Shown: positions 25,224 through 36,951, counted from the first letter of the stretch. The stretch is 38,306 nt of DNA from Nitrosomonas sp. (GCA_021774195.1 JAJFJJ010000096.1:1-38306); one strand, 5' to 3'. The notes: a model not told the origin generated them from the sequence alone. Made by a program: numbers and translations.

Positions 25224-27158
25224 TTAATCGGCGCTTTTCGCAACGCCTTGTGAAGATGGTGTATCCGATTCTTCATCAGACTCATCTGTTACTTCATCAT
25301 CAGACAAAACCTCATCACTTTCTGCCGAAGCCGTTGTTTGAGCCGGCTTTGGAGGGCGCGGCGGTTTGCCTGCCATGATGTCATTAATCTGATCACTATC
25401 AATTGTTTCCCATTCCAGCAAAGCTTTTGTCATGGCCTCAATTTTGTCTTTATTGTCCTCAATGAGCTTACGCGCAAGGGCATACTGCTCATCAACAATT
25501 CGACGAATCTCAGCGTCTACCTTCTGCATGGTTTGTTCACTCATATTTTTATGAGTCGTCACCGAACGCCCAAGGAACACTTCACCTTCATTCTCACCGT
25601 AAACCATTGGCCCAAGTGAATCAGTCATTCCCCATTGGGTAACCATCTGACGTGCTAAATCTGTTGCACGTTCAAAATCATTTGAAGCGCCTGTCGTCAT
25701 TTGCTTCATAAAAACTTCTTCTGCAATACGGCCACCGAACATCACCGCTAAGCGCTGCAAAATTTCCTCACGCTCCATACTGAAACGATCTTCAGTCGGC
25801 AATTGCATGGTGACACCTAATGCTCGTCCACGTGGAATAATTGTGACCTTATGAACTGGGTCTGTTTTTGGTAGCAATTGTGCAACAACGGCATGACCAG
25901 ATTCATGATACGCGGTATTCATACGCTCATGCTCAGGCATCACCATTGAACGTCGCTCTGCACCCATGAAAATTTTATCTTTAGCACGTTCGAAATCGTC
26001 CATATCGACCAAACGCTTGTTACTACGTGCAGCAAATAATGCAGCCTCATTAACTAGATTAGCCAGATCCGCACCAGACATTCCTGGCGTACCACGTGCA
26101 AGAATATCGGCTTTAACGTCAGGAGATAACGGCACTTTCCGCATATGTACTCCCAGGATTTGCTCGCGGCCTCTGATATCCGGTAATGGCACAGTAACCT
26201 GCCGATCAAAACGCCCTGGGCGTAACAAAGCAGGATCCAATACATCAGGACGGTTTGTTGCAGCAATCACGATAACGCCCATCGCTCCCTCAAAACCATC
26301 CATCTCAACCAATAGTTGGTTCAATGTTTGCTCACGCTCATCATTACCACCGCCAAGACCTGCACCACGCTGGCGACCAACGGCATCAATCTCATCAATA
26401 AAGATAATGCAAGGTGCGTGTTTCTTAGCTTGCTCAAACATGTCTCGCACTCTTGACGCACCGACACCAACAAACATTTCAACGAAATCTGAACCAGAAA
26501 TACTAAAGAATGGAACGCCCGCCTCACCAGCAATTGCTCGTGCCAATAAGGTTTTACCCGTGCCCGGACTACCAACCATCAGGACACCTCGTGGAATACG
26601 TCCCCCCAGTTTCTGGAATTTGGTTGGGTCACGAAGAAACTCCACTAACTCAGAGACTTCTTCTTTGGCTTCTTCACAACCAGCAACATCATCAAATGTC
26701 ACCGGATTAGTAGATTTATCCAGCATGCGCGCTTTACTTTTACCAAATGAAAAAGCACCACCTTTGCCGCCAGCACCACCTTGCATTTGACGCATAAAGA
26801 AAATCCAGACGGCTATTAATAGCAGCATCGGGAACCATGAGATAAAAATGCTCATCAGCATGGATGGCTCTTCCTCAGGTTTTGCTTCTATAATGACACC
26901 AGATTTAAGTAAATCACTGACCATCCAGGGGTCGGATGGCGCGTAAGTAGTAAATCGTCTGCCATCAGACTTGGTCCCTCTAAGGGTACGCCCGTCAATA
27001 ACAACTTTGGCAATTCGGCCTTGATTCAACTCAGCGATGAATTGCGAATATTCCATTGGCACTTGTGCCGGTTGGCGCACACTGAATTGATTAAATACCG
27101 TCATTAATACTAGTGCAATCACTAGCCAAATGGCCATATTTTTAATTAAATTATTCAA
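25224..27158 (-). CDS. ftsH: Canonical FtsH membrane AAA+ zinc protease
   Basis: 644 residues from TTG at 27158, fixed by AAGGAG five bases upstream. FtsH degrades misassembled membrane proteins and short-lived regulators. Order: membrane helix (about 8-24), periplasmic domain, second helix (about 103-122), AAA+ module with Walker A GSPGTGKT (196-203; Ser where Pro is usual), Walker B FIDE (253-256), arginine-finger region [20 protein letters not shown] (301-320), then M41 protease with HESGH (418-422) and [15 protein letters not shown] carrying the third zinc ligand. The tail is acidic and proline-rich. It follows rlmE as in E. coli and Betaproteobacteria. A long antisense frame (25966-26790) is a shadow. 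Confidence 0.97.
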   Translation of the reverse strand: MNNLIKNMAIWLVIALVLMTVFNQFSVRQPAQVPMEYSQFIAELNQGRIAKVVIDGRTLRGTKSDGRRFTTYAPSDPWMVSDLLKSGVIIEAKPEEEPSMLMSIFISWFPMLLLIAVWIFFMRQMQGGAGGKGGAFSFGKSKARMLDKSTNPVTFDDVAGCEEAKEEVSELVEFLRDPTKFQKLGGRIPRGVLMVGSPGTGKTLLARAIAGEAGVPFFSISGSDFVEMFVGVGASRVRDMFEQAKKHAPCIIFIDEIDAVGRQRGAGLGGGNDEREQTLNQLLVEMDGFEGAMGVIVIAATNRPDVLDPALLRPGRFDRQVTVPLPDIRGREQILGVHMRKVPLSPDVKADILARGTPGMSGADLANLVNEAALFAARSNKRLVDMDDFERAKDKIFMGAERRSMVMPEHERMNTAYHESGHAVVAQLLPKTDPVHKVTIIPRGRALGVTMQLPTEDRFSMEREEILQRLAVMFGGRIAEEVFMKQMTTGASNDFERATDLARQMVTQWGMTDSLGPMVYGENEGEVFLGRSVTTHKNMSEQTMQKVDAEIRRIVDEQYALARKLIEDNKDKIEAMTKALLEWETIDSDQINDIMAGKPPRPPKPAQTTASAESDEVLSDDEVTDESDEESDTPSSQGVAKSAD

Positions 27159-27307
27159 AATAGCTCCTTAGTTTGCACCTTAATATCTTTGATTTATCAT
27201 TCTAACTCTATTTTTAGATTTATAACAGAATGAGTTGTTCAATCTTATTTTATATAAAAACCCAAGCCTTATTCAATAGTTACGATACCAAATAGCCTTT
27301 TATTTTA

Positions 27308-27928
27308 TTAATCTTTTTTACCTAACCCAAGTAAATATAATTCATTACTTCGATTACGTGATGCCTTTGGTTTGCGTATCACAACTTTTTTAAACCCAGC
27401 ACGCATCTCACGTAAGAACGCGTCAAAATCCCTGCCTTGGAAAACTTTGACAAGAAAGTTCCCATCATAGTTCAGTCTCTCAATAGCAAAAGCTAATGCC
27501 AATTCTGCCAAATACATACTCTTGGCCTGGTCGCTGACTACAATACCACTTATATTGGGTGCCATGTCTGAAATTACAAGATCCAGCTGCTGCTCCCCCA
27601 AATTTTCTTCAAGTTGCTTAACAGCATGCTCCTCTCTAAAATCATTTTGAATGAATATCACGCCAGGTAGTGGTATCATCTCAATGATATCCAACGCAAT
27701 GACTTTACCTTTAACACCAACTTTGTTGATGGCAACTTGAGACCAACTACCAGGCGCAGCGCCTAGATCAACAACTGTTAAGCCTGGTCTTAAAATATGA
27801 TCTCGCTCGGCAATTTCTAATAATTTGTATGCTGCACGGGAACGAAAGCCTTCTTTCTTTGCTTGTTTGACAAAAAAATCATTAACATGCTCTTTCATCC
27901 ACGCTTTACTTGTTTTAGCGTGTTTCAT
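27308..27928 (-). CDS. rlmE: 23S rRNA 2'-O-ribose methyltransferase RlmE (FtsJ)
   Basis: 206 residues. RlmE methylates the 2'-O of U2552 in the 23S rRNA A-loop late in 50S assembly. Seen: RSRAAYKLLEI with the first catalytic Lys, AdoMet motif VVDLGAAPGSWSQVA, catalytic Asp in VISDMAPNISG, and LVKVFQGRDF carrying the second Lys. ATG at 27928 is divergent from yhbY with only 29 bp between the starts, so the two promoters must overlap or lie in coding sequence. The ftsH start lies 149 bp downstream, matching the conserved rlmE-ftsH pair. Confidence 0.95.
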   Translation of the reverse strand: MKHAKTSKAWMKEHVNDFFVKQAKKEGFRSRAAYKLLEIAERDHILRPGLTVVDLGAAPGSWSQVAINKVGVKGKVIALDIIEMIPLPGVIFIQNDFREEHAVKQLEENLGEQQLDLVISDMAPNISGIVVSDQAKSMYLAELALAFAIERLNYDGNFLVKVFQGRDFDAFLREMRAGFKKVVIRKPKASRNRSNELYLLGLGKKD

Positions 27929-27957
27929 TCAATCAAGTATATCTTTCTAGAGAATTT

Positions 27958-28311
27958 ATGTTAACACTAACGGTTTCACAACGACGCGAACTTAAAGCAC
28001 AAGCACATAATTTATCCCCAGTTGTAATAATTGGAAAGGCTGGACTATCAGCCAATGTTATCGATGAATTGGAGCGAGGGTTATTAAGTCATGAACTCAT
28101 TAAAATTAAAGCGCAGCTTGATGATAGAAACGCTAGAAAAGCGCTATTTGAGGAAATCTGCCTAAAACTTACTGCCGCACCAGTTCAGCATATTGGTAAA
28201 ATTTTCGTAATCTACCGGCCCAATCCAGAAAAAGAAAATGCGAAACAAACACAATCACTAATCAGAAAAAAACACCTGCCTCGTCGTTCAAAGCGAAGCT
28301 ATCAAAATTGA
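27958..28311 (+). CDS. yhbY: YhbY-type CRM-domain RNA-binding protein
   Basis: 117 residues, slightly longer than the usual 97-100. The CRM (KH-like) domain fills residues 1-95: LTVSQRRELKAQAHNLSPVV, the GxxG loop as IGKAGLS, and HELIKIK. YhbY associates with pre-50S ribosomal subunits. The extra tail (RKKHLPRRSKRSYQN) is strongly basic and probably touches rRNA. The gene is divergent from rlmE and converges on greA with 10 bp between stops, an arrangement known from E. coli for yhbY/rlmE. Confidence 0.93.
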   Translation: MLTLTVSQRRELKAQAHNLSPVVIIGKAGLSANVIDELERGLLSHELIKIKAQLDDRNARKALFEEICLKLTAAPVQHIGKIFVIYRPNPEKENAKQTQSLIRKKHLPRRSKRSYQN

Positions 28312-28321
28312 ATCTTAATTT

Positions 28322-28795
28322 CTAAATATACTTTACATCTAAAATCTCATACTCTCGGACTCCTCCCGGAGCCTGAACTTCCGCCACATCACCTTCAAAC
28401 TTACCAATCAATGCACGAGAAATGGGAGAGCTGATAGAAATTTTTCCTTCTTTGATATTCGCCTCATCATCACCAACAATTTGGTAGGTCACGATATCGC
28501 CACTTTGCAGATCTTCCAATTCAACTGTGGCACCAAATACACAAGCACCATCCGCATTAATAAGTGCCGGGTTAATAATCTGAGCGCTAGACAACTTACT
28601 TTCTAAATCAGCAATACGACCTTCTATAAAGCCTTGCTTTTCTTTAGCAGCATCATACTCAGCATTTTCAGAAAGATCACCATGAGAACGTGCTTCAGCA
28701 ATCGCAGCAATAACTGCAGGACGCTGAACTGTTTTCATTTCATGTAATTCCTTACGCAGTGCCTCTGCACCGACAACTGTTAATGGCGTGCTCAT
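28322..28795 (-). CDS. greA: Transcription elongation factor GreA
   Basis: 157 residues, the normal size. GreA enters the RNA polymerase secondary channel and stimulates cleavage of backtracked transcripts. The N-terminal coiled coil carries the acidic tip ([21 protein letters not shown], with the DLSENAEYD hallmark, cut here for length at 40-60), and the C-terminal domain is FKBP-like ([14 protein letters not shown]). Lies 56 bp after carB on the same strand, the betaproteobacterial carAB-greA order. Confidence 0.96.
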   Translation of the reverse strand: MSTPLTVVGAEALRKELHEMKTVQRPAVIAAIAEARSHGDLSENAEYDAAKEKQGFIEGRIADLESKLSSAQIINPALINADGACVFGATVELEDLQSGDIVTYQIVGDDEANIKEGKISISSPISRALIGKFEGDVAEVQAPGGVREYEILDVKYI

Positions 28796-28838
28796 TGTGA
28801 TTTTTGCCTCTTCAAATGCCTGTCACGTTGGGTCATAT

Positions 28839-28864
28839 TTATGAATGTAATTTATGAATGTAAT
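28839..28864. repeat. 13-bp tandem duplication spanning the carB stop
   Basis: TTATGAATGTAAT occurs twice in direct tandem (28839-28851 and 28852-28864). On the minus strand the carB stop TAA lies in the first-read copy and is repeated 13 bases later, so the duplication left the protein unchanged. Confidence 0.85.
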
Positions 28865-31800
28865 TTCTGTAGGTTATAAGCCTGTAATTTCTGCATATTC
28901 GTCATACCCACACAAGCCGCACGTGCACCTGCCAAAGTTGTATAACAAGTTACCCTCGCTTGCAAAGCTGCGTGGCGAATAGAATATGAGTCTCGTATTG
29001 CACTACGCTGATTCTTAACCGTATTAATTATTAGGCTAATTTCACCATTTTTAATCATATCGACAATATGCGGTCGCCCTTCAGCAACTTTGTTAATCGC
29101 GATCACATCAACACCTGCTTCAGAAATCGTAGCAGCCGTCCCTCGCGTTGCATAAATGGTAAAACCTAACGCTACTAAATTACGTGCAATTTCTATCGCT
29201 TGTTGCTGATCCGAGCGCCGCACACTGATAAAAATTTTACCAGAAGTTGGCAACTTAATATCCGTAGCTAATTGGGACTTTACAAATGCTTCTGCAAAAG
29301 TAGACCCCATGCCCATCACTTCACCTGTTGACTTCATCTCAGGCCCTAATATCGTATCAACACCAGAAAATTTAATAAAGGGAAAAACGGCTTCTTTCAC
29401 GGAATAATACGCAGGGGTTACCTCCTCGGTCACGCCCTGACTAGCCAAAGTTAGGCCAGTCATACAACGTGCAGATATCTTAGCCAATTGTTGACCGGTG
29501 GCTTTAGACACAAAAGGTACCGTACGTGACGCCCTTGGATTGACTTCCAGCACATAAACCATATCATCTTGGATCGCAAATTGCACATTCATTAGCCCAA
29601 TAACATTTAATGCACGAGCCATAGCAGCAGTCTGACGACGCAATTCATCTCGCACAGCCGGTGGAAGATTAAACGGCGGCAACGAACAGGCTGAGTCGCC
29701 AGAATGTACACCCGCTTGTTCAATGTGTTCCATGATACCGCCGATCAACACGCTCTCACCATCATGAATAGCATCAATATCCACTTCTGTTGCATTATTC
29801 AAAAAATGATCTAACAATACCGGAGAGTCATTTGACACTTTTACCGCTTCACGCATGTAACGTTCCAGATCACCTTGCTCATGCACGATTTCCATCGCAC
29901 GCCCACCCAAAACATAACTCGGTCTCACAACCAGAGGGTATCCAATTTCTTCAGCCGCAGCCAATGCAGCCTCTGGATTTCTAGCAGTACGATTAGGCGG
30001 CTGTTTTAGACCTAATTGTTGTAGCATCTTTTGAAAACGTTCTCGGTCTTCAGCGCAATCAATCATATCTGGACTAGTGCCAATAATTGGTACACCATTC
30101 GCTTCCAGATCACGTGCCAATTTGAGCGGTGTCTGTCCACCGTATTGCACAATGACACCATGCGGTTTTTCTATCGCAACAATCTCTAGAACATCCTCAA
30201 GTGTTAATGGCTCGAAGTACAAACGATCCGAAGTATCATAGTCGGTAGAAACCGTCTCAGGGTTACAATTAACCATAATGGTTTCATAGCCATCTTCACG
30301 TAGTGCCAATGCCGCATGAACACAGCAGTAATCAAACTCGATCCCTTGCCCAATGCGATTGGGCCCGCCCCCCAAAACAATAATTTTCTTGTTATCTGTC
30401 GGGCATGCTTCACATTCATCCTCATAGGTCGAATACATGTAAGCGGTACTGGTCGCAAACTCGGCTGCGCAGGTATCAACGCGCTTATAAACAGGCCGCA
30501 GATTGAATTGATGTCGATAAATGCGTACAGCCGTCTGCTCTGTATTAAGCAGTTTAGCCAACCGCCGATCAGAAAAACCAGATCGTTTCAATTTACGTAA
30601 GGTGAATTGATCCAATGTTTCCAAACGCTTACTAGTCAAAGCCTGTTCTTGCTTAACTAAATCATTAATTTGAACCAAGAACCAAGGATCAATATGGGTC
30701 AATTGATGAACATCTTCAGGCGTCATATCACATCGAAACGCATCTGCTACATACCAAATGCGTTCTGGGCCAGGATTGGCCAATTCCATACGAATCACTT
30801 CCAGATTGTCCGTTTTCTCATCCAGTCCATCTACGCCCGTTTCTAAACCACGTAAAGCCTTCTGGAGTGATTCCTGGAAAGTCCGGCCAATGGCCATTAC
30901 TTCACCGACCGATTTCATTTGTGTGGTCAGACGATCATTCGTTTGAGGAAATTTCTCAAAAGCAAAACGCGGCACCTTAGTAACCACATAATCAATTGTC
31001 GGCTCAAAGGATGCCGGCGTCACACCGCCAGTAATATCATTTCCAAGCTCGTTAAGCGTATAGCCTACAGCAAGTTTAGCGGCAATTTTAGCGATGGGAA
31101 AACCAGTTGCTTTTGAAGCTAAAGCGGAAGAACGAGACACACGCGGGTTCATTTCAATGACCAGCATACGCCCATCATCTGGATTAATTGCGAACTGCAC
31201 ATTCGAGCCACCGGTTTCCACACCAATCTCTCGCAATACGGCAATGGATGCATTGCGCATCAGTTGATACTCTTTATCTGTCAGTGTTTGAGCAGGAGCA
31301 ACGGTAATTGAATCCCCGGTATGCACGCCCATGGCATCAACATTCTCAATCGCGCAGATGATAATGCAGTTATCTTGCTTATCCCTTACCACCTCCATTT
31401 CAAACTCTTTCCAACCAATAACGGATTCTTCAATCAGCAATTCTTTAGTCGGAGAGGCATCCAATCCACGCTCACAGATATCCAGAAATTCTTCACGATT
31501 ATAAGCAATACCACCACCACTACCACCCATGGTAAAAGACGGACGGATAATAACCGGATAGCCAACCATCGCTTGAACTTGCAATGCTTCTTCCATACTG
31601 TGTGCCACAGCTGAACGAGCAGAACCAAGACCAATTCGAGACATCGCCTGTTTGAATTTCTCGCGATCTTCTGCTTTATCAATAGCCTCTCGTGAAGCAC
31701 CAATCAGCTCGACATTATATTTATCCAGCACGCCGTGTTTAACAAGATCCAACGCGCAATTCAACGCCGTTTGTCCGCCCATTGTTGGAAGCAAAGCTTC

Positions 31801-32049
31801 TGGGCGCTCAATTGCAATAATCTTCTCAAGCATTTTCCAAGTGATCGGCTCGATATAAGTCGCATCAGCCATTTCCGGATCAGTCATAATCGTGGCTGGG
31901 TTAGAATTAACCAATATGATGCGATAACCTTCTTCTCGCAACGCCTTGCAGGCTTGCACACCAGAATAATCAAATTCACATGCCTGACCGATAATAATCG
32001 GGCCGGCACCGATGATGAGAATGGATTTAATGTCGGTACGCTTAGGCAT
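28852..32049 (-). CDS. carB: Carbamoyl-phosphate synthase large subunit
   Basis: 1065 residues, full length. CarB makes carbamoyl phosphate from bicarbonate, ATP and ammonia delivered by CarA, feeding arginine and pyrimidine synthesis. Two homologous ATP-grasp halves are seen, starting at [20 protein letters not shown] and at [20 protein letters not shown] (around residue 555), with [11 protein letters not shown] and [11 protein letters not shown] in their nucleotide loops. The C-terminal MGS-like allosteric domain (about 935-1065) binds regulators. ATG 32049 lies four bases after the carA stop, so the two are co-translated. Confidence 0.97.
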   Translation of the reverse strand: MPKRTDIKSILIIGAGPIIIGQACEFDYSGVQACKALREEGYRIILVNSNPATIMTDPEMADATYIEPITWKMLEKIIAIERPEALLPTMGGQTALNCALDLVKHGVLDKYNVELIGASREAIDKAEDREKFKQAMSRIGLGSARSAVAHSMEEALQVQAMVGYPVIIRPSFTMGGSGGGIAYNREEFLDICERGLDASPTKELLIEESVIGWKEFEMEVVRDKQDNCIIICAIENVDAMGVHTGDSITVAPAQTLTDKEYQLMRNASIAVLREIGVETGGSNVQFAINPDDGRMLVIEMNPRVSRSSALASKATGFPIAKIAAKLAVGYTLNELGNDITGGVTPASFEPTIDYVVTKVPRFAFEKFPQTNDRLTTQMKSVGEVMAIGRTFQESLQKALRGLETGVDGLDEKTDNLEVIRMELANPGPERIWYVADAFRCDMTPEDVHQLTHIDPWFLVQINDLVKQEQALTSKRLETLDQFTLRKLKRSGFSDRRLAKLLNTEQTAVRIYRHQFNLRPVYKRVDTCAAEFATSTAYMYSTYEDECEACPTDNKKIIVLGGGPNRIGQGIEFDYCCVHAALALREDGYETIMVNCNPETVSTDYDTSDRLYFEPLTLEDVLEIVAIEKPHGVIVQYGGQTPLKLARDLEANGVPIIGTSPDMIDCAEDRERFQKMLQQLGLKQPPNRTARNPEAALAAAEEIGYPLVVRPSYVLGGRAMEIVHEQGDLERYMREAVKVSNDSPVLLDHFLNNATEVDIDAIHDGESVLIGGIMEHIEQAGVHSGDSACSLPPFNLPPAVRDELRRQTAAMARALNVIGLMNVQFAIQDDMVYVLEVNPRASRTVPFVSKATGQQLAKISARCMTGLTLASQGVTEEVTPAYYSVKEAVFPFIKFSGVDTILGPEMKSTGEVMGMGSTFAEAFVKSQLATDIKLPTSGKIFISVRRSDQQQAIEIARNLVALGFTIYATRGTAATISEAGVDVIAINKVAEGRPHIVDMIKNGEISLIINTVKNQRSAIRDSYSIRHAALQARVTCYTTLAGARAACVGMTNMQKLQAYNLQKLHS

Positions 32050-32053
32050 GTTT

Positions 32054-33196
32054 TCAGTTTTTGTTACGTTGCATCATTTCAATGAAATGATCAAATAGAT
32101 AATCAGCTTCATGGGGTCCAGGACTGGCTTCAGGGTGGCCTTGAAAGCAAAACGCAGGCCTGTCTAACAACTCAAATCCTTGTAAACTCCCATCGAAAAG
32201 AGACACGTGAGTCACTCTTACATTGTCTGGTAAAGTTTCCGCATCTACGGCAAAGCCATGATTTTGACTAGTAATAAACACCTTTCCACTGTCAACATCT
32301 TGCACTGGGTGGTTTGCACCATGATGGCCAAACTTCATTTTGATCGTCTGTGCGCCACTGGCCAGGCCTAAAATTTGATGTCCCAAACAAATACCAAACA
32401 GTGGAATCTTTTGATTAAGCAGTTCTTTAGTCGCGGCAATAGCATAGTCACAGGGTTCAGGATCACCCGGCCCATTTGATAGAAAAACACCGTCCGGCTG
32501 TAATTCAAGAATCGTGTTAATTGGTGTCTGAGCAGGGAAAACGGTTACTTTACAACCACGTTGCACCAATTTTCGCAAGATATTACGCTTAATACCAAAA
32601 TCAAACACAGCAACCTGAAAACGGTGATCTACTTTAGTTTGATAACCTGATTCCAGAGACCACTCACCTTCTTCCCATATGTAAGGCTGATTGCAACTGA
32701 CTACTTTAGCCAAATCCATACCAGCCAAACCAGGAAATGTTCTTGCATGCTGCAGCGCTTTTTCTTCATCAATATCACCAGCCATAATACAACCTGGTTG
32801 CGCCCCTTTTTCTCGCAAAATACGTGTAAGCTTACGAGTATCAATTTCGGCTATTGCAACAATTCCTTGCTCCACCAAAAAATCAGCCAATGTCATTGTT
32901 TGACGTCGATTACTAGAAGTTAATGGAAGATCACGTATAACGAGGCCTGCAACATGGGCCTTATTAAGATTACCAGATTCAAAATCTTCTAGGTTTATCC
33001 CAGTATTACCAATATGAGGATAAGTTAATGTCACAATTTGTTGGCAATAGGAAGGGTCCGTTAAAATCTCTTGGTAGCCTGTCATGGCTGTATTGAACGC
33101 GACTTCTCCTGAATTAACACCATCTACACCAATTGACACGCCATAAAATATGGTTCCATCAGCAAGTGCAAGGATGGCGCGAACAGGTTGTGACAC
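32054..33196 (-). CDS. carA: Carbamoyl-phosphate synthase small (glutaminase) subunit
   Basis: 380 residues starting at GTG 33196, supported by AAGGAG six bases upstream. CarA hydrolyses glutamine and channels ammonia to CarB. The N-terminal domain holds [20 protein letters not shown]; the class I glutamine amidotransferase domain has the oxyanion segment [12 protein letters not shown], nucleophile Cys in [13 protein letters not shown], and the His/Glu pair in [17 protein letters not shown]. No leader-type or riboswitch-like structure was recognised in the 281-bp gap upstream, though I could not fold it. Confidence 0.97.
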   Translation of the reverse strand: MSQPVRAILALADGTIFYGVSIGVDGVNSGEVAFNTAMTGYQEILTDPSYCQQIVTLTYPHIGNTGINLEDFESGNLNKAHVAGLVIRDLPLTSSNRRQTMTLADFLVEQGIVAIAEIDTRKLTRILREKGAQPGCIMAGDIDEEKALQHARTFPGLAGMDLAKVVSCNQPYIWEEGEWSLESGYQTKVDHRFQVAVFDFGIKRNILRKLVQRGCKVTVFPAQTPINTILELQPDGVFLSNGPGDPEPCDYAIAATKELLNQKIPLFGICLGHQILGLASGAQTIKMKFGHHGANHPVQDVDSGKVFITSQNHGFAVDAETLPDNVRVTHVSLFDGSLQGFELLDRPAFCFQGHPEASPGPHEADYLFDHFIEMMQRNKN

Positions 33197-33477
33197 AAAG
33201 AACTCCTTGGATACAGACTAGAAATGAAAACAGGGCAGAAACACTTTATTACCCTTACTTTTGAGGATGAAATTATACGTGAAAAAAGATTATATTTGTA
33301 CGAAAATGAAGCGCGTACCCCCTAACCCTTAACTTAACACTCGCATTGACGTAATAACTATAGATCACAAAATGAATGAGACAAAATCAAAATCAGGTGT
33401 AAACTGTGTATCTAATAGAACAAGGCAAGTGTTAGGACGATTGTTTTCAACATATTCACATTTAATGCAATGCTGAA

Positions 33478-35127
33478 ATGCTTAATCTTATGAGCATAAA
33501 AAACAGAATATTTGTTTTTGCCATTCTGGCTACACTTATCCCTTCATTAGGGTTAGGCCTGTTGTCGTTCCAACAACACAAGACAATGATTGATGAAAAC
33601 GTAACACATGAGTTACGCACATCAGCAGAACACGTCCGTCGTGAGTTGGATTTATGGATAAATGAACACAGTTACACAGCAAACACACTATCCGCTTCGA
33701 ATATAATCATCAATGAACTGTTAACCAATAGCCAAATAACTCATAACAAAGAGTATCAGCAAGCATTAACACATTACCTTCGCTCCGTACATGAAAAGCT
33801 AGGCTCAATGTTGGAATTAGCTGTCGCGAATACTGAAGGCGAAATTGTTGCAAGCAACCTGGAAACGCCTTCCACAGAAGCATACACAAAAGAATGGCTG
33901 AAAGACGCATTCTCTCACAGCATTATCACTTCACCACCACAGTGGAATAGCGACCACAATACAACAACAATTAGTATTGCGGCTCCAGTTTTGTCATTAG
34001 ATGAATTTGTTCTAGGTGCTTTAGTAATCACACTTGATTTAAAAACCACGCAATTTGCCTTAAAAGATAAGGGGACCACTCCACAGAGCGAAGTACTCCT
34101 ACTCGATTCCAACAGTGGACATATCATATTAGCCAGCCATGCCGAAACCAACAACGAATCGTCTTTAAGCCTTAAATTACTCGATCATCTACAAACACAT
34201 CCAGGAGAACCATCTATTTTCCAAGGCATAATGCAACAAGAAGTTATCGGCTTAGCTTATACATCAAGAAACCTACCAATAACAATCATTACAAAGAAAG
34301 ATAGCGAAGCCGTTTATGCCGCCTGGGTTCAGCAACGCAATCTATTTATTTCATTAACTGGCATACTCGTTTTGATTGTTACCGCAGTTGCATTAAGAAT
34401 GGGACATTCCATTGTTACGCCACTCCAAAGACTAGTTGACGCAACAAAAAAAATAGTTGAAGGTGATCTAGACGCACGATTAAAGGTTGCAAAACAAGAC
34501 GAACTTGGTCAACTCACAAAAATGTTTAATGAGATGACTAACAAGCTTAAACAAAACCAGGATGAAATCCAGCTGGCCAATCAAACCATGATGCAGAAGA
34601 ACCAGTTACTGGAAACATTATCGATTACAGACGGCCTCACTGGCCTATTTAACCGAGGCAAACTTAGTTTAATTATTGACGAACAGCTTGCCCGATATAA
34701 ACGCAACAAACGTCCATTTGCCATCTTGATGATAGATGTCGATTACTTCAAACACCTTAATGACAGCCTCGGTCATCTGGCAGGCGATGAAATATTAACG
34801 GCTGTAGCAGCAGAATTAGCCAAAACCATCCGAACTGTTGATTATGCTGCGCGCTACGGTGGAGACGAATTCGTTATCATCCTAACTGAAACAAATATAG
34901 ACCAAGCTCTTAAAATAGCCGAACGTATCCGCACACAAGTAGCAAAAACTCATTGCAAATCCATTGGTGAAATCGTAAAAGTGACTTTGAGTATCGGCAT
35001 AGTAGAATGCGAATCAGGCGACACATCACAAACGAAACTTTTATCCCGCGTTGACAGCGCCCTTTATAAAGCAAAACATGCTGGCCGCGATCAGGCTTAT
35101 TACATCAAACCTCAAAGCCATCATTAG
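33478..35127 (+). CDS. Membrane diguanylate cyclase with periplasmic sensor, HAMP and GGDEF
   Basis: 549 residues. Helix 1 (about 10-30), a periplasmic sensor of Cache type (about 31-280), helix 2 (about 288-306), HAMP (about 307-360, SIVTPLQRLVDATKKIVEGD), a short coiled coil, then a GGDEF domain (about 385-545). The active site is intact (RYGGDEFVIIL, GGDEF 461-465) and the inhibitory I-site RxxD is present as RTVD (452-455), so product feedback is expected. It should make cyclic-di-GMP in response to an extracellular ligand. Start could be ATG 33478 or 33490; neither has a clear ribosome binding site. The 3' end overlaps the convergent lipoprotein gene by four bases. Confidence 0.93.
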   Translation: MLNLMSIKNRIFVFAILATLIPSLGLGLLSFQQHKTMIDENVTHELRTSAEHVRRELDLWINEHSYTANTLSASNIIINELLTNSQITHNKEYQQALTHYLRSVHEKLGSMLELAVANTEGEIVASNLETPSTEAYTKEWLKDAFSHSIITSPPQWNSDHNTTTISIAAPVLSLDEFVLGALVITLDLKTTQFALKDKGTTPQSEVLLLDSNSGHIILASHAETNNESSLSLKLLDHLQTHPGEPSIFQGIMQQEVIGLAYTSRNLPITIITKKDSEAVYAAWVQQRNLFISLTGILVLIVTAVALRMGHSIVTPLQRLVDATKKIVEGDLDARLKVAKQDELGQLTKMFNEMTNKLKQNQDEIQLANQTMMQKNQLLETLSITDGLTGLFNRGKLSLIIDEQLARYKRNKRPFAILMIDVDYFKHLNDSLGHLAGDEILTAVAAELAKTIRTVDYAARYGGDEFVIILTETNIDQALKIAERIRTQVAKTHCKSIGEIVKVTLSIGIVECESGDTSQTKLLSRVDSALYKAKHAGRDQAYYIKPQSHH

Positions 35128-35843
35128 ATTCTTGTATCTACTAATGAATTATACACCCACCCTTGCTCACCATTTTCAGCTTGAACCCTCAACCAATTAC
35201 CTTGATAAGCATTTGCGATCAATTTAGCATCTTTCTCAAGCACCAAAAGTATCAAAGCACCTGAATTTGATGCGCGACGCATATTAACGCCAGTATTAGC
35301 ACTCAATGTCACATGAACATGAAACCCAATTAAGGCCTTATTCACGCGACTTTTATCCGAAACCATATTAATCATTTCGTAGGCCTGCGAAGCATAATTC
35401 ATTGATGATGTATATTCATCTTTTTGATACGATTGAATAGCCGCATCTAGAAAAACTTGAGCTTGTTCTTTTAATCTCAAATCAGAAATTGCCAACTGCC
35501 TCTGCTTTAAACGCGCCATAGCAACCTCTACCTCCGCTATTGTAGATGCGGTACTTGGCTTTGTCGCCAAACGATGCAACCGTAACCGTGTTCTACTAAT
35601 TTCGTCGTTAGTTTGTTTCTGTACTTGAATTTGCTTTTGTTGAATTTGGCTTTGTTTATGGATCAAAGCTTCTTTTTCCACAAGCAAATCCTCCAACTCT
35701 TTAACCTTGCTGCGCAATTGATGCAACTCGTCACAGCACTGCGGCTTCGATACAGATTGTTGTTCACCAGTTAACGTTACACATGCCGTTAAGGTATTCA
35801 GACATAGCACCACCATTACTTGACGCCAGCTTTTTTTTGTCAT
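35124..35843 (-). CDS. SH3-domain lipoprotein with coiled coil
   Basis: About 239 residues from ATG 35843; the frame is open to 35942, and ATGs at 35867 and 35903 are alternatives, none with a good ribosome binding site. I choose 35843 because it gives a textbook lipoprotein signal (MTKKSWRQVMVVLCLNTLTA, lipidated Cys21). A glutamine/lysine-rich coiled coil follows (about 35-80), then a helical repeat-like region (LDAAIQSYQKDEYTSSMNYA), and a C-terminal bacterial SH3 domain (VTLSANTGVNMRRASNSGAL to GEQGWVYNSLVDT). Such proteins often bind peptidoglycan or partner proteins in the periplasm. It ends against the diguanylate cyclase (4-bp overlap). Its upstream flank holds MITE-like copy 2. Confidence 0.72.
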   Translation of the reverse strand: MTKKSWRQVMVVLCLNTLTACVTLTGEQQSVSKPQCCDELHQLRSKVKELEDLLVEKEALIHKQSQIQQKQIQVQKQTNDEISRTRLRLHRLATKPSTASTIAEVEVAMARLKQRQLAISDLRLKEQAQVFLDAAIQSYQKDEYTSSMNYASQAYEMINMVSDKSRVNKALIGFHVHVTLSANTGVNMRRASNSGALILLVLEKDAKLIANAYQGNWLRVQAENGEQGWVYNSLVDTRI

Positions 35844-35947
35844 CAAGAAAAGTTTCTCACAAAACATATTTCTGAGTCGGCATTTATCGCTTTTTATGCT
35901 CATCTTTTTTTCATCGACATAAACTAAGAAAGATTTAATCAAAATAT

Positions 35948-36062
35948 TACGTAACTATTCAGCTTGCCCTAGAATTCACCATTTCTGTGTAACAAAATGA
36001 TTATTTACACGTGTAAACTCACATTTTGCACCTTGAACTGAACCTTACATTCTATGCCCTTA
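35948..36062. repeat. MITE-like hairpin element, copy 2 (one end decayed)
   Basis: TACGTAACTATTCAG (35948-35962) repeats exactly the outer end at 6741-6755. The core 35971-36042 matches the reverse complement of the core of copy 1 with most positions identical, including ACAAAATGAT, TTTACACGTGTA and CTCACATTTTG. The right arm (36046-36061) has diverged and no right-hand GTTAC end remains. It has no coding capacity. 36063-36268 shows nothing recognisable. Confidence 0.78.
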
Positions 36063-36268
36063 TTTTCTACAAAGTCATAACAATTATATTAACCAACCAT
36101 TTTCATCTAATCGATTGAGACTTATCTTTGTATTCATGGACTTTAATCGTCCCTGTAGAGAGGCAATAAATACTTTATAAAAAGATCATTTCAAAAACTA
36201 TCGCATGTAATGCTAGTTTATAGCGTTTGATGCCAAAGCAAAACCAAAAATCTTTATTCAACGGATTG

Positions 36269-36930
36269 CTATTCTAATTCAGGATAAAATTCGGACGATA
36301 CGCGCTGACAATAATCGACAAGATTCTGCTTGCTCAGCACATAATCCTTAACGGGCGATTCTATTGGACAAACGAAGATATTGATTAAAAAGCTAAATAC
36401 AGTAACATCCAGGTTAGTTGGTTTATCGTCCATGAAATAAGGCCTAACTGAAAGATTTCTTCGCTACTATGCCGACTAATCCCGTGTCCGTGTATTTGGC
36501 AGTGAATTAGCATGCGATAAACACATGTAGCAATGTCTCTGATCACTGGCGGCAAGGTGTGGAAAATAACGTTTTTTCACCTGCCAGTTTTCTTCATAAT
36601 ATTACCAGCGCATGTACATCGCGATCCAAAATAAATGCTCTTCGAACATAAGTCGCATAGCTAAACTGGTTGCTTTTTCTGTTGGGCTCAAATCCGCACC
36701 CAACTTGCCACCGTATTTTTATATTAAATATTGAATGATGAGGACGCTATCCGCAATTTTCTTGTCACCATTCTCAAAAAACGGTAATTTCCCTTCGGTG
36801 ATTGTAACGACAGGTTTTGGACTATCTGATACGGCGTATTAATCAAGCGCAAATACGTTTCTAGCTTACAGCAAAAGTGACTTAAGTTGAGAACACCCCA
36901 AATGCGGGCAAATTGATGCAGTTTAATCAT
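36269..36930 (-). pseudogene. Glutathione S-transferase family gene, degraded
   Basis: Translating the minus strand from ATG 36930 gives MIKLHQFARIWGVLNLSHFC then CKLETYLRL, a GST thioredoxin-fold N-terminus. A frameshift near 36780 is needed to continue as GKLPFFENGDKKIADS, LIIQYL, and LGADLSPTEKATSLAMRLMF, FEEHLFWIAMYMRW. Further stops and shifts follow, and the C-terminal helical domain reappears as DDKPTNLDVTVFSFLINIFV, VKDYVLSKQNLVDYCQRVSS, EFYPELE, ending at TAG 36269-36271. Total span fits a normal GST of about 220 residues. At least one frameshift and several in-frame stops make it non-functional. It lies just left of the ISL3 element, but its ATG is 21 bp outside the left repeat, so the insertion did not interrupt the frame. 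Confidence 0.82.
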
Positions 36931-36951
36931 GGCATTTACCAGTGAATTGTG

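Noticed and set aside
25966-26790. 274-residue frame antisense to ftsH
   Set aside because: Ser/Pro/Arg-rich composition and position wholly inside a strongly conserved gene mark it as a shadow.
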